Notes under the pieces: generated by a model
Told to the model about the DNA's origin: nothing
Database searches by the model: none
Seen by the model: the letters and a program-made list of their open reading frames with translations, nothing else
Position numbers and translations under genes: made by a program
NCBI GenBank assembly: GCA_019059635.1
Contig: JAGVRJ010000001.1
Location: 2,170,001-2,234,000, forward strand
Direction of reading: 5' to 3'
Length of the DNA: 64,000 nucleotides
From: Proales similis
Taxonomy: Eukaryota; Rotifera; Eurotatoria; Ploima; Proalidae
Shown: positions 31,893-44,606 of the stretch, one piece after another
Layout of the letters: each line of letters begins with the position of its first letter
How positions within the stretch are numbered: the stretch's first letter is position 1

Positions 31893-32868
31893 ATGGGCAA
31901 AGTGACAACGGCAGGAAACAGCAAGCCAAAAGAATTCGCGGCCACCGACTACACTTTACTGTTTTTTTCGCTTGTGCCCATCGGCGTCATATCCACATTG
32001 TGCATGGCATTGCTCTACAACGATTACTCCACTCACGGCTATTTTTCGCACGATTTCTACCACAGCAACACAGTCGACCACAGCCACTTGAATCTGAGCG
32101 AATGCTCGTCGGCCAACCGCAACAAATGCGGCATGTACTTTACCGACGAGCTGCTTGACACAAACGAGATAAAAGCGGCGCAAGGGTGAGTTTGCCTTTC
32201 AGCACTTGACCCATTTGCGTGCTTCACTGTCCATATGCCTTTTTGAAGGATAATTCCGCATTTGTTCACCGACTCGTTCTCTGACTCGCAAGGAACAGTC
32301 ACGCTGAGAGACGCGGACGGCTCAATATCACCAAGGTATTTGCCAAATCGCTCATTTCTGATTTCCCGACCGGTCGCTAATTCTCTCTCTCAGGCTAGGT
32401 CAGAGTGGATTCGATCAAATCGAGTAAGATCCGATCATTGGGCGCATTCTGCCGACTTGTCTCCTAATTTGGCGAAAAGGCGTTTGACCAACAAGGTTCT
32501 GCGCGACGTTTTTGACAAGTTCGGCGTGAAGAGCGGGCGAGTGGAAAGGATCAGAATGTCACGCTGGACATCGCAGACCAGAAAGAGCTCAATGGTTGGA
32601 TAAAAGTTAAAATTCACTTTTCAACTTCTAAACCAAATCGCAACAGGAAAGCGGCGTTAAACAACGAGGACTGTTGGTGTTGGTCAATCTGAACGACTTT
32701 GTGCTCAACTTTGAAGACGGCCGCCTCCTCTTCGTCTCAGCTGATTTCACCGAAGGCGTGCAAGCCAGGGCTGGCCGCGTGGTCGCTTGGAGCGCAGAGA
32801 CCCAATTCACTTTCGAACAGGTCACTGGCGGCGAGCAGCAAATCCTTTGGCTCGAAGTTGCCTGTTGA
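31893..32868 (+). CDS. 2OGFOD3-like type II membrane protein, degenerate dioxygenase fold
   Basis: Five exons: 31893-32185, 32249-32335, 32394-32423 (30 bases), 32480-32594, 32647-32868; 248 aa, phases close. A cytosolic start and one membrane segment (about 20-42) precede a lumenal region. The last third aligns with the C-terminal half of 2OGFOD3 prolyl-hydroxylase-like enzymes: LLVLVNLNDFVLNFEDGRLLF, then VQARAGRVVAW, then FEQVTGG and a final Cys. The iron ligands of the family are not seen: the HxD segment before the LLVLVNL strand is missing, and the distal His is Phe (ETQFTFEQV where relatives have ENLHRVEKV). It is therefore probably a non-catalytic relative. The exon 4/5 junction uses a weak GTTGGA donor; an alternative would add sequence but no His was found. 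The 3' end faces polycystin A. Confidence 0.6.
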
Positions 32869-33000
32869 AGTTTTTAATTTAGTAAAGTCTTGTTAGAGTT
32901 GTTCAATTTAAATTCCCAAGGCCGATGGGCAAACAATTCATTGCAAAAATTAATCAACTCTATATTCCAACAGACTGGGCTTTGCTGATTGAGAACAACA

Positions 33001-33006
33001 TTTATT
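33001..33006 (-). promoter_or_regulatory. Poly(A) signal of polycystin A (AATAAA)
   Basis: Minus-strand AATAAA 45 bases past the stop of polycystin A, in the 182-base convergent gap with the 2OGFOD3-like gene. Confidence 0.6.
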
Positions 33007-33050
33007 CGCAATGGGAATGTTCACTGGGGTCTAATTAAAGTAACTGGCAT

Positions 33051-36000
33051 TTAGTACTGTCGGTTGGGACGGAATGTCTTGGCAAAGTGGTCCTCCGATG
33101 ACTTGTGATACGTCTTGTGAGAGCAAAGAGCAAATGAATCAAATGGGCAAACAAAGCATTCGGACGGAATTTACCTTTTCAATCGCTTTGGTCAGGCGAT
33201 CGACTCGGTTAGGGAACAAGTCAACATAGTCCTTGTAGGCCTCTGCTTGCTTTGTTGGACTTTGCTCGACGTGACGCGACGACATGAACGGCAGCACGCT
33301 GAACAGCGATTTAATGTAGTTGAACAGTTCGGGATCTTCATGGTCAAGGTGGTGACTGTCCTTCTTTACGTCATTGTAGTGGTCGGTGAGAATGGTGAGC
33401 AGCATGTTGACGAGCACAAACACCACAAGCAGGTTGTAGACTATGAAGAGAGTGACGCCGAAGAAGGCGTTCGCCTCGATAAGCTGCTTGACCTCGAACT
33501 TGCCGAGCACCATCTGAAAGCAGGTGGCCATCGACTTGACCAGAGTGGGGAACTGCGTCGAGTTGACGTTGAATATTATGTAAAAGGTCTGCACCAGACT
33601 CATCCAGAACACAAAGAACACGATGCCGAAGCTGACCAGCTCTTTGAGACTTTTTTTGAACGCGAGCATGTAAATGATGATCTTCTTGTTGAACCTCAGC
33701 AGCTTGATGAAGCGCAGCGTGCCGAACGCAGCGCAAAAGCCCAGCGAGAAGCCGAGCGCCTCGTTGCAGTACGTGATGTACTGCAGTCTGATCTGCGCGT
33801 CGGTGCCGTGCTCCTCGAGCTCTTTGAATATTTTGTGCGACGAATAGAGCCGGTAGAGATACATGGCGAACGCGGCCCACGAGAAGCCGATTATGACCAG
33901 CTCAATGTAGTTCCAGAACTGCGTAAAGTACTTTTTCTTCTCTTTGACTATCTGCCGCGTCTCGGTGACCACAAAAAACACGATGAACAGAATGTAGAGC
34001 AGATTGCAGATCACCTTGAACGACAGCAGCTCGGTCTTGACGCTCATCATGCTGATCGGCTCGAAGCGCGCCGAGGCCACCATCGTTCCGGTCGGCAGCA
34101 GCTCGAACAATATCGTGCAGTAGGCGAACAGGTTTATGTTGACGTTGAATACGGAGAACTCGATGAAGACCGATCGAGTCTGCCGGTCGATCCAGCCACT
34201 GCTTTCCAATAGCTCAAAGTCTGAGACTAGATTGCTCTTGTTTGCCTTGCTGTCGATTCGGTAAACGTAGCCGCCGCCCATGTAGGTGGTGTAGATTCCG
34301 CCGTAGGGAACACCGTCAATGTCACTCGACGACGTGTACTGGAACGCCTTGTAGACCTCGGCCTCGTTTGGATCGGGCACGTAAGAGCTGTTGTAAGACG
34401 ACCAGCCGATGCCGTACATCTCCTTCTCCTCTTCCAAAGCCGAATATTCGTCGGTGCAGGCCAGATACTCTTGCTTGAAGCCTTCGTGTAGCTTGCACGA
34501 GTCTAATTCGAAGAAAAGATTTGAGTAAAAGACTGTTCGGGGAAATTCGAACAAACGCCAAACAAACCTCGTTCAATACGATTTTGTCTGAGCAGTGGCT
34601 TGCCAATCATCAAAGAGGCAATGTCGTGAATGTGCTCTCGCTCTAGAGCGCCATTGTAATACGTTTCTTTTAAAATCATGCTCACAAAGTCATCCTTGAG
34701 ATAAGTCCAAATGCCGGCGATGTTTGATACTGAACTGTGTCCTTGGAATAGGCGAGCAACGCCCTTTTTGTAATTGAAGGAGTTATTGTCCTTGTTCGAG
34801 TAGGCGACCGTGAACAGAACCCAGAGGAAGAGCAGATTGAAAAAGAGCTCTTTGAGCAACTGCTTCGAACGCTTCCTTTTCAGCTGTTGAGTTTTTAGCT
34901 CTTGGAGCTGCTCTTCAGACATGTCTTCGTGTCCGAGCAGCTTCGACTGAGTGGCAGCTGCTGACTCCGCGCTCAAGTAAGCCGGACGATTGTACTTGTT
35001 GAGCGCCTTCTCGTCCTCTTCCTCAATGTCGCTCTTGTCGTCTGACTTGCGACAGACAAACACCAGAATGAAGGCGACGATCGCCACCTGCAACGGCTGC
35101 GTCAAGAACACCGAAGTGAGGAACGAGACGAGAAGCGACGTGATCCATTTGGTGACCTTGTCGTTGCCGAACGAGATGCCCTGCACCAGAATGAAAAAGA
35201 GCGAGACGGCGGCGATGACCGCCGACAGCACGTAGGCGATTATCTTGACCCACCAGGGAAACTTGAGCTCCTTCTTCTCTTTTTTGGTCTCGGCCTCGAT
35301 CATCTGCTCCTTGTCTTTGAACATGTCGTTCCTGGTCTGCTTCTGCAGCTCATCCAGCTGCTTCTTCAGCTTGCTCGTTCTCGTCTCGCGTCGTCTAGAT
35401 CGCCTGAACAGCTGCACGAGAAGAAAGCTGGGCGGGAATATGATCAAGCTGGTGATTATTCCGACGCTCACTTGCGCCGGCGTGAAGTTGAACGGGCCGA
35501 TCTCAAGGCCGTTTGACTTGGCCGAAGTGTCCGTGCCATAGTACAGAATGTTCATCATCATGGTCATGCAGAGCAGCACAAAGCAACAAGTCAGACGGTC
35601 GAGACGAGTGAACGAGCTCTGCACCGGCCGAGCGAACACCGAGAACCAGAGGTGGCCATCGCTCAGCTTCTGCTTGGCCTGTTTCTGCAGCAAGTACCTG
35701 AACTGCGTCTTCTGCGCCTCGCCCGCAGCCGCCAGGATTCGATTTATCATTCCGTCGTCTTTGTCCACGGCCAGCCACCGGTCGCAAATGAAATACTGCT
35801 TCTCTCTCGTCTGCAGGTCGTGCACAATCACGAACTTGAGGAACCAGCCGGCGCTTCCCGCTCGGCCCGAGTTGTCGTGCCACACCTTCAAGTTGGTCAG
35901 GGTGCCCAGGGGCCTGCGAATTTCGAGTCAGATCAGATGATGCAAAGAGGAGAAGGCCGACTACTTACTGCTCTGACGCGTAAATGAACGAATCGACTCC

Positions 36001-39000
36001 GCCACGTCTGAACGGCTTGCGTCCTTTGTCCTTGAGCTCGAGCACCTCGGTCTCGGTCTGATCGGACGAGAGGATGCAGCTGACGTTCGAGTCGGTCGCT
36101 GCGCCCCTGCGTCCACTGGTGAAGAACATGAGCTCGTAGAGATAGAGCGAGTCGAAACCGGCTGCAGCTTCAGCGTTGATCAGGCAGATGCCCATTTTCT
36201 TCTTGTCTCGCTGGTCCTGCACTCGCGCCCAGATGGCCAAGATCACAAACAGGCAGATTATGCCGATCACTGTGGCGTATATGGCCGGATTGTCGAGCGG
36301 ATTGGCGTTGGCGAACACGTACTCAAAGTCGATCATGGGCGGCAAGACCACCCAGCCGCCCGCAAACGAGGTCAAGTGATTGGCCTCGCAGATCGTTTGA
36401 GTCAGGTTCGTGCCTTCAAGCACCTCGACTCCGTACGAGCTCCATGAGGCCGAATCTTCGTCCCAGTAGTAGCAGCCTGCGGTGTACAGCCGCACTCCGA
36501 AATCGGAGCTAAAGCTTCCGTTCGAAGGCTTTGCGTCTCGTGCGATTTGAAAGTCAACTTGAGACTTGCGCGAGCAGTTCATCCTTTGCACAGTTTCTGC
36601 ACTCAGCTCTTTGATCGCAAAGCCGACGAGGCCTTTGTAGCCGCCGATTTTGGCCATGTTGGCAAAGTAGACATAAAACTGCTCACCCAGCTCTTCATGA
36701 AGATCTACATACGCCAATTTTATCGGCCGCGGCTCAATTGGCCGAACTAGAGAGACCTACCTGAAGGACAGAGGATCTTGTAGTCCTCGATGTCTGAAAA
36801 AGAGCTGTTCAGCAGCGGAGTGCTGCCTCGTTTCATGATCACCAAATAGCCGAGCGAGTAGTTGTAGGGTCTGATGTTGACGTGCAGTGACACGTTGGCG
36901 CCAGTGATGAGCACTCCATTCGGCAAATAGTGGTTCCTGTCGCTCATGTCCAAATAGGTGGCGTTCACGTCGACAAACTCAAGCGTCGTGTTGGACGATG
37001 AGTAGGAAATGTCCTTTTCGATGACAAACTGAAACTTTTGCGCAGTGTCCTTCACTTTGATCTCGTTGCGCGTCTCGTCCAAAAAGCTGAGCGACACTTG
37101 CTTCGAGTTGCCGATGAACGCCTCCGTGTCTCCGTTGGAGCCTGTGACTGCGTTCGCCAGCACCATGCTCTGAACACGATCGCATCAGATTGAGCTCATT
37201 CGACTCGTCAGTGCGCCTACCTGCTGAGTGATGGTTCGACTCGAGCAGTCGCCGTTCTCGTCTTTGACCAGATCACAGATGGGCGGCATGCTGATGCCGC
37301 CGCCCTGGATTTTTATCTCTCGCTCGATCTCCGAGACGTTCTTCTTGACGAAGCTGGCGTTCATCGACGCGGTTTTAAGATCAGTTGCCTGGTCGCTGGC
37401 CAAGTGAAGTGAAATCATTTTCGACACTTGGTCCAGCATGTGCTTGGTCTCTCCAGAAAACGACATGATCTATTCAAACAAGTTTAAATAAATGCTATTT
37501 GAAACGAACAAATGGTTCAAGGGCGAGTACTTTCTCCTTTTGCTCTTTGATCGCTTCGGCTGACGAAGGGAATGAGATGAATGAGAGCGATGGACGAACG
37601 ATTTGCATCGATTCACTTACTGATATTGCCGGTGTTGTCGCTCTCTAAGAATTGAGAACGAGCATTGAGAGGCGCACTCAGGCCCTGAATTGGTTTAGAA
37701 TTCAAATTCAATTCAATTTTATGCAGCGAATGAGATGAGTGTTGAGCTCTTACGATAAGCGAGTTGGCGATCGAGTCTAGTATGCCACTCACGCCTTCTT
37801 TAACGTCCTCGAGCGAGGCCTTGTCACCGACCTGGGCCAAACTTTCAACCATTTCGGAGCATTTCTTCATGGCGATGCTCTTCGAAATGCCAGCATTGAT
37901 GAGGTTTGCGAGGCTCTTGTCAACAAACTTTGACACTTACCGCCGAGCTGCGCGACAACTGCTCCGTTTTGACGGTGGTCGCCGACAGTGCGGACGCGAA
38001 TACTTTTATGCTGCTCATGTCGGTGATGGGCATCTCGGCCAGCTTGTTCACAAAGTAGTCTCTCATATTGGCTCGTCGGGTCCTGTTCTGCTCAAGTTCT
38101 GTCTCGTTGGCGCCGGCTACGACTTCTTCAGGTTTGTTAAACTCAGTGGCCAGACCGATCACGTTCTTGGCCACTGCGCCCAGATTGCCGCTGTTGAGCG
38201 ACGTGAGCGCTCGAGAGCTCGGGTCGTTGGCGAGTATGCTGGTGACCATTTGATCAGCCAGCGATGGATTGGGCAGCACTTGCACCGGGTTCGGTATGTG
38301 GTAAATTGTTCGTCCGTAAGAGTCGTCGATTATGTTCACATACAAGTAAATGTAGTGATTGTCCGACTCGGGGCCTTCGGGCAGCTCGACACTATAAACT
38401 CCGTCCGAATTGAAGTCCAATACGAGCGGGTTGTAGGCGCCGTCGTAGGTGGCTTTGTTCAAGTTAAATGATAAAATCGGCGCCTCGAGTGACCAGGTAC
38501 TTGTTGTGCTTACCAAAGTACTCGTAGCGGGCAATGTAGCCGTCGGTGTCGATCCAGTTTTCGCATCGAATCTCGAACGTAGTGTCCAAGCTCACGCCTT
38601 GGTAGACGTGAGGATAGCAAGTGCCGTCCATTGGCAAGCTGTTGATTTTAAAGTCCACAAGAGAGGAGCCTGTCACTTGGCCGTTCAGGTTGATGGTCAG
38701 ATTCACTCGCCAGAATATGACTTCTGAATAATTGCTGAAAAAGTCCGTGCTGAGAATGAACTCGGGCCGATTGAAGTCTGACGAGTCGAGATCAGAATGA
38801 AAAAGTGCAAAAAAAAAGGGCAAAAGTGAGAGGCAGACTAAAAGGCTGACCTTTGACTTGCTCGAGCGGATCGTCGAACAGCTCCCACTCGAACTCGCCC
38901 GGACCAAGCTCGGTGCCGTTGAACAGCTGATACGAGTAGATCAGCGAGTCAGATTTGCGACATCCCTCGGCGCATTGGCCGTCTATGATCAGCTGCGAGC

Positions 39001-42000
39001 TCGGGTTGATCAGACTGTAGTACGGATAGGGGAAGCAGGTCTTGGGTAGACGACATCTAATTTGCAATTAAGATTCATTCGAACTGGCCCGATTTGGCTC
39101 AGTGCGGTCAGTGAGACTCACCCGAGTGCTACGATCGGCAAGCTAGAGAATAGATCGATTCGAATTTGAATTGTCTGCGCGAAAGTGCGGCCCATGTAAG
39201 TGGTCTCGATCCTGAATTGGTAGACTCGAGCGACAAAGTAGCGCAGGAAGAGAATGACGAGTCGATTGCCGTTCGCCTCCATCGTGTACTCGTCTGAGAG
39301 AGATGGAACTTGCTTTTAAAAAGAGAGAGAGAGAAGAAACTCAGTCTAACTTACCGAGTGCATGGAAACAAGTCTCGTTAAAGTTCATTGGCCAGTTGTT
39401 GGTGAAGTATGAGTTGAGGTCACCCTTGGGCGCTGAGACATTCGTGCCCAGGTTGGGATCAATGACACGGCAAAAGAACCTGAAGCTCAGAGAGCTCATG
39501 TTCATCATGTTGTCCAGATCGTAGGAGAATTGCTGAGGGTTCAGAACGACTTGTTGGCTGCTGCCGATCAAGAGCCGATTGAGGCCGTCCTTGAGCGCTT
39601 GAATAACAAGGCCAGTGGGCATAACTTGAAAGAAGGTGTCCACTTCGCTGGTGACTATGTCTTCTTTGTTGTAGATAATGGTCACCAAATAGACGGCCTT
39701 GTACACTCCGTAGGGCATCGAGTTGGCGGCAATGACCAGCTCGGGACCGGTCGAGGTCGGGTTGTCGGCCAAGTCGATCTCCTCAATGAGCTGGCCGCTA
39801 GTGTCCACTCTGAACAATGTCCAGTTGCGCTCCTGGCGAAACAGAGTCGTATCGCAGTCGATCATTGTCATTGTGCGCAGATTGATTGTGTTCGATCTGT
39901 TGAACTGCTGCGGACTGATGACCTTGAAGCGACGATCAAAGCCCACTCTGGGCTTGTTGCATCGGTTGCCTATTGCGAGCAGATTTTAAAGTGGCACAAA
40001 GTGAAACGAGGCCGCACTTTGACCAACCTCGAATGAATATCAGATCGGTCAAATTCTCGCCTCGACTCGGCACCATCACGGTCATTCTGTATGAGCCCAG
40101 ATCGGTGTATTGGCGTTCGAATCTGATCGATCGTTCGCTGATTGCCATGTTCTGCACAACGCCGTCGCCGTAGTCGATGGTCACGTGAAGCGTTTCGCCA
40201 ATCAACGGATTGAGCGAGAGCACACAAGCAACCGGTCGATCGAATGCGGTCTCGTTCACGCAGTCAATGCCGTAGCTGATATCTTTTTTGGCGTCACGCT
40301 TCAGCTGAGACTCTGCAGACTCTTTCATGCAAACTTACAATTTATCTTCTCGAACCGGATGCCGTCCAGATCGCCGCATCGCAGCGCCGAATTGCCCGGA
40401 CACAGTCGATTGCAGCTGGCGTAGGTCAGCGCCTGGAAATAGTTTTCGACAAGGAACTGCTCGTCCTTGTGGCAGTAGCAGTTGCTTTCAAAGAATTGAG
40501 ATTACATTTCAATTGTTGCAAGTCGCAATCGGCTCGCTTACAATCGACGCGTGCCGGCGTACAGGTAGCCAAGACTGAAGCATTCATAGACGCAGGTGGC
40601 GTTCGTCATTAGATCGTCTCTGAACATAAAGTCGTAGCGGAGACTGGCGTCGGCGCAGTAAATGAAATCGGTCGTGGTCAAGATCTTGTCTTGATTACAG
40701 CTCGCTCTTAAGCCAGACAGTGAGAAGAGAGAGAGAGAGTAGAGCGTAACTTACTGTGAATCTCCACACTTTGACTCAGCATCAGATCGTACGCTTCAAT
40801 GTAGGCCTGAACCAAGTAGACGCCCACGTCCTCGAATTTGTGCGTGATGTTGTTCAGGTCGGTGCCGAACGACAGTGTTTGGTTGGTGCCGTCGCCGAAG
40901 TAGACTTTGACCGCCAGTGTTAGGCCGGCCGTATTCATGTTCACCTGACAGACCAGATTGGAGCTGATGTTTACGAACGGCGGACACTTCATGTAGAAAC
41001 CGTCGTCTATTGAACGTGATTAAAGCAGACAGCATGCAGTGCCATTCACTTAATTGAACTCACAGCTCAGCGAGTTGAAGCGGACTCTGTCGCCAGCGCC
41101 ACAAAGCTCTGAGCTGTCGCCTTCACACGGCACATTGCAGAGCGGGTCTGTCGACTCATACACTCCTTCTGTCAATCGATAGTCGTTTGCACAGTGACAA
41201 GTGCTGTTGGCGTCGATTTAATGCGGCTTGAAATTTGAGCAAAACACGGTGCAAACTGAAACGCTCGCTTACCTGTTTGACGAGCCGGCGTAGCCGTATC
41301 GACCTTCACTGCACACCCTCACACATTCGGACTCACTAATCCAGTCGACTTGTATGCTCTGGTCGAATATGAGCTCTTCAATGCCACACGAGTAGAACTG
41401 AGTGGACCGCAGCCGTTGGTCTATGCGAAACGAGATTGACCTCTGAGAGAGCTGTTGAGACTAGTGGTGATAAGATCGGCTTACCAGTAACCGACACATT
41501 GTGCGTAATCTTTTCGTTCTCCAACGAGAAAGTGATGCTCACAACGCCGACTTGAACAGGCCGTGGTTTGACAGTGATCACTTGGTTGGTGTTGCTGAAC
41601 GACAACGTGCTACTCGTACCGTCGCTCATCTCCATTTGAACGTTGGCTGTGAATACCTCGCCGAACACGGAATAGACTTGAACCACACACTGTAGCTCGG
41701 TGCCGAGAATGACGTCCGTCAGATCGCAGTAAGCATCAAACACACCATCTAGTCATTTTTGTTAATGAGCTGATTCGATTTCGTTTGAATGCCAGTCAAA
41801 GACACAGAGAGACAGAGTTAGAGAGAGAGAGTGAGAGAGAGAGAGAGAAGAAAATGCCGATTACTTACAAATGAGACGATAAGCCCGAATGAAGTATTCA
41901 TCTCCACACCGCTGAGCCGCATTTCCCGGGCAAGGTTCTCTGCAAAATTGACTGTTGGAGTTGATCGCATTTCGAGAGAAACCGGTCTCATCGTTTGAAC

Positions 42001-42461
42001 AAACGCACGTTCTGATAAAAAAAAAGCGTTTAAAACAAGTGACTGCGGCCAAACGAATGAATCAAGTTGACTCACTTGTTTGTGGTTCCGTAAAACAATG
42101 TTCCCAGTTGGAAACACTCTTGCAAACACACTTGTTGACTTGCCAAGCCGTACATGGACGGAATGAGTTGGTATGTGGCCGCTACAAACGGCATTGTGGT
42201 GGTCGTGGTGGTTGTCGTAGTTGTTTTGGTGGTTTTCTTAGTTGTGGTGGTGGTGGTGCTTGTCGGAGTGGTAGTCGTGGTGCTTGTCGGAGTGGTAGTC
42301 GTGGTGCTTGTCGGAGTGGTCGTGGGGCCACCAGTGGTAGTCGTGGTGGTGGTCGTGGGGCCAGCGGTGGTGATTGCAACAACAGTCGTGTCTTCGTGGC
42401 TCTGAGAGGCTGCCAGACAAGCCAGCGCCACTGTGGCCAGAATGTAAATGCTTAGACGCAT
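33051..42461 (-). CDS. Polycystin-1-like receptor/channel A (WSC-PKD-REJ-GPS-PLAT-PKD)
   Basis: 23 exons: 42461..42076, 42011..41869, 41748..41485, 41420..41273, 41203..41064, 41006..40755, 40689..40542, 40484..40339, 40282..40028, 39969..39355, 39293..39122, 39056..38851, 38777..38514, 38452..37941, 37879..37754, 37684..37621, 37559..37531, 37469..37221, 37169..36761, 36704..35969, 35913..34568, 34502..33175, 33113..33051; 2666 aa. Signal peptide 1-19, then a Thr-rich mucin-like stretch with PTSTTTTT repeats (about 35-89). Three pairs of WSC-like cysteine module and PKD domain follow (to about 627; VYFGDGTNQTLSFG is a PKD core), then a REJ-like region and stalk (to about 1575). The GPS-like site has HLT at about 1619-1621. 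TM1 (about 1650-1670) is followed by PLAT (LKVWHDNSGRAGSAGWFL) and a polycystin domain (DGVPYGGIYTTYMGGGY, LLPTGTMVASARFEPI) plus channel helices. The pore loop reads MVLGKFEV (LGK about 2536-2538) rather than LGD. The tail is short and basic (ending FRPNRQY). The family includes PKD1, PKD1L proteins and nematode LOV-1, mostly mechanosensory or ciliary receptors. Three blocks are near-identical to gene B. Confidence 0.9.
33344..34353 (-). repeat. Inverted homology block 3, polycystin A copy (channel core)
   Basis: About 1.01 kb, matching 57876-58885 in inverted orientation with equal length. It codes for the end of the polycystin domain and the pore helices. Only a short patch near 34165-34245 is clearly diverged. 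Exons of both genes here are 1328 bases long. Confidence 0.93.
34996..36419 (-). repeat. Inverted homology block 2, polycystin A copy (GPS, TM1, PLAT, linker)
   Basis: About 1.42 kb matching 55818-57241 inverted, with only scattered substitutions. It contains a complete 55-base intron (35914-35968) that is identical to its partner (56269-56323). Confidence 0.95.
36979..37364 (-). repeat. Inverted homology block 1, polycystin A copy (stalk)
   Basis: 386 bases matching 54867-55252 inverted without indels and with no mismatch noticed. It includes a complete 51-base intron (37170-37220) identical to 55011-55061. Confidence 0.95.
42252..42330. repeat. 24-bp tandem repeat coding for PTSTTTTT
   Basis: About three copies of a 24-base unit containing GTGCTTGTCGGAGTGG on the plus strand, within exon 1 of polycystin A. 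On the minus strand it codes for the octapeptide PTSTTTTT, extending a Thr-rich segment. Confidence 0.9.
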
Positions 42462-43158
42462 TCTCCTGTTCACTTGTTTCTTCTCTCGCGTTTTTTCCCT
42501 CTTTCTCAAATTTTCCTCTACTCAACAGAGACGAAATGAAGGAGCCGATGAAATGCAGACCTATTTGAAACAGGCAGAGTGTGAGCAAAGCAAACTACAG
42601 CTCACAACCTTGGATCATGGTTTATTCATGAATTTAAATCAACATCTAACGAGCATTAGCGGATCGGTCGATCGTTGTTAGCTCAGAGTCAACCAAAGTG
42701 AGCAGTTCTAAGCTCAAACCAGAGAAAACAAAACCAGATCGGAGGCAATCAATAGATTCTCTTATTAAATCAATTTTTCAAGCCACCAGCTCATTGCATA
42801 TGCCGACTCAAAGCAAACTGATCCGAAAAATCTCAGGCCACATTTAAATCAACAACGCAAGGCCGGCTGTTGACTCAAATAACCGTTGTATGGATACTAT
42901 CGAACATTCCATCTACGATAGGCTTCATTCTCTCTATTTTTGGATCTAGTTGCGAAACGACTTTCTTTTTTAGAAAGCCGAATTGGGTAGCCGATTGTTT
43001 ACTCTGTCTAACGCGTCTTGTAGCTCAAACAAAACGATCGACCTCCGCAATTGAGCACAAGCTCGCCAAGTGAAACTCGTTTCTTCTAGTTCTCGCTTCA
43101 TTTTGTTTTTATTGTTTCAAGCAGAGGCGTACGCGTTCATCGACATTCGACGGCAAAG
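42462..43158. other. Gap between polycystin A start and nucleobindin stop
   Basis: 697 bases. It should hold the polycystin A promoter and the nucleobindin 3' UTR (minus AATAAA at 43108-43113). No other ORF is supported. Confidence 0.6.
43108..43113 (-). promoter_or_regulatory. Poly(A) signal of nucleobindin (AATAAA)
   Basis: Minus-strand AATAAA 46 bases past the nucleobindin stop. Confidence 0.6.
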
Positions 43159-44606
43159 TTAGACTGTGCGAGGAGCAGCGTTCAGATGTTCATTATTGAT
43201 CGACGGCTGCTGTGCTTGGCTTGGCTGTTTTTGATCTTGCTGTCGATGCTGCTGTTGTTGTTGATCCGGCTGACGTTGATCCGGCAGGTGTGGTTGTTGA
43301 TTTTGCTGAGGGTGCTGTGCGTCGACAGGAGCCATCGGAGTTGTGTTTGGATGCTCACTGGCCATCTTTTGTTTTTTTAATCGATTTTCAGCTTTCAAGT
43401 TTGACTAAATGAGATAAGTAAAGAAAAGCAGACTTACATGAGCCTTTGAATATCGCTCAAATTCGTTTTGATCAAATGCAGGCAAGTCCTCGACACTCTG
43501 GCAAACACACAATAGAGCTTTAGGTCTTTTCTAGGACTTTAAAAGTTTGCAAACCTTCCACTCCTCGTTCTCGTTGAAATCTGTTCGCTCGGTGGCCTTG
43601 ATGAATTCGTCTCGACTAATCAGACGGTCCTTGTTGGTATCGATCTCGGTGAAGACATGCTGGCGCATTCGTTCGGCCTCTTGCTCTCGTTCGAGCGGAT
43701 CGTAGAGCGGGTCTGATTTGTTGAAGATTTTGTCGAGCTCTTTTTGAAACAGCGCCTCGGTCTCGAACTCGTCCAGGTAGCCGTCGCCGTTCAAGTCTTT
43801 GACACGTCAATCGAACGTCAAGCGAACGAGACCGGCATCGGAGATGGCAACTTACCGTGAAGGGCGAAGAACGTGCGCGGGTCGAACTGTTCGGGCTCGA
43901 GATGATCCTCCTCTTGCCAGACCTCCTCGAGCTGGTCCTTGCTGCCCGGATGATTGACGCGCTCGTGATGCTTGCGCTTCTCCATCTGCTCTTGGTATTC
44001 CCTTTCGGCTCTCGCTCTCTCTTGCTCGTCCATGTCCTGCAAGTGGCGTCGGCGTTCGTACTCTTTTTGAATTTCGTGCTGCTTGAACTCCTCTTGTCTG
44101 ACCTTGTCCATTTGCTCTAGGTCGTTGGTCGCCTGGCGAATGAGCCGCTCCAAGTCGCGCACCTCGAACGTTTCCACATTCTCGTGATCAATGTGCTTGG
44201 GCAGCAGATCTTCGACCTGATGCGGCTTGAGATCGTTCAAGGCCGCCCTGCGCGATATCAGCTGCCGCAGGCGTTCAATCTCTTTCCTCTTCAGCTCGTC
44301 CAGTTGAGTTCGAACGTTGTGATGCACAAAGTCCAAGTTGGTGGCGATGCGACCCGACTTGATATCGTCGACACTGGCGTTCTCGATCAGACTCTTGAAC
44401 TTGGGATCTGTCTCGAGCAAGTTGACTACCTCGCGCAAATACTTGTTGTACTCGAGTGCCAAGATCTTGTCGTCGTCGGCGTTGTTCTTGTTGTTGTCCG
44501 GCTGTGCCTCTTGGCCCGGATTGACGGGCGGCGACACGATTCGGCCAACGTTGACCATGAGCAGCGCCATGCTCAATAAACAAAAGAAACGATGAGATTC
44601 GCACAT
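43159..44606 (-). CDS. NUCB: Nucleobindin (NUCB1/NUCB2, calnuc/nesfatin family)
   Basis: Four exons, 44606..43856, 43796..43555, 43497..43438, 43404..43159, give 432 aa. Nucleobindins are Golgi/secretory calcium-binding proteins that also bind G-alpha subunits. A signal peptide (RFFCLLSMALLMVNVG) is followed by the nesfatin-like region (LEYNKYLREVVNLLETDPKF, SGRIATNLDFVHHNVRTQLD), a basic/coiled-coil segment, and two EF-hands: DLNGDGYLDEFE (about 251-262) and DTNKDRLISRDE (about 303-314), both with full acidic ligand sets. The linker with EWKSVEDLPAF is typical. The C-terminus is a Pro/Gln-rich tail. ATG at 44606 was chosen because the frame upstream starts only at TTG and the ATG gives a good signal peptide. 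It lies between the two polycystins, upstream of A on the same strand. Confidence 0.94.

Noticed and set aside
32249-32335. Alternative: 2OGFOD3-like gene as a decayed pseudogene
   Set aside because: All five exons keep phase, have GT-AG borders and no stop; loss is limited to catalytic residues.
33247-34212. 321-codon plus-strand ORF over polycystin A
   Set aside because: Antisense shadow of the channel exon. The matching 364-codon ORF at 57786-58880 on minus is the same shadow over gene B.
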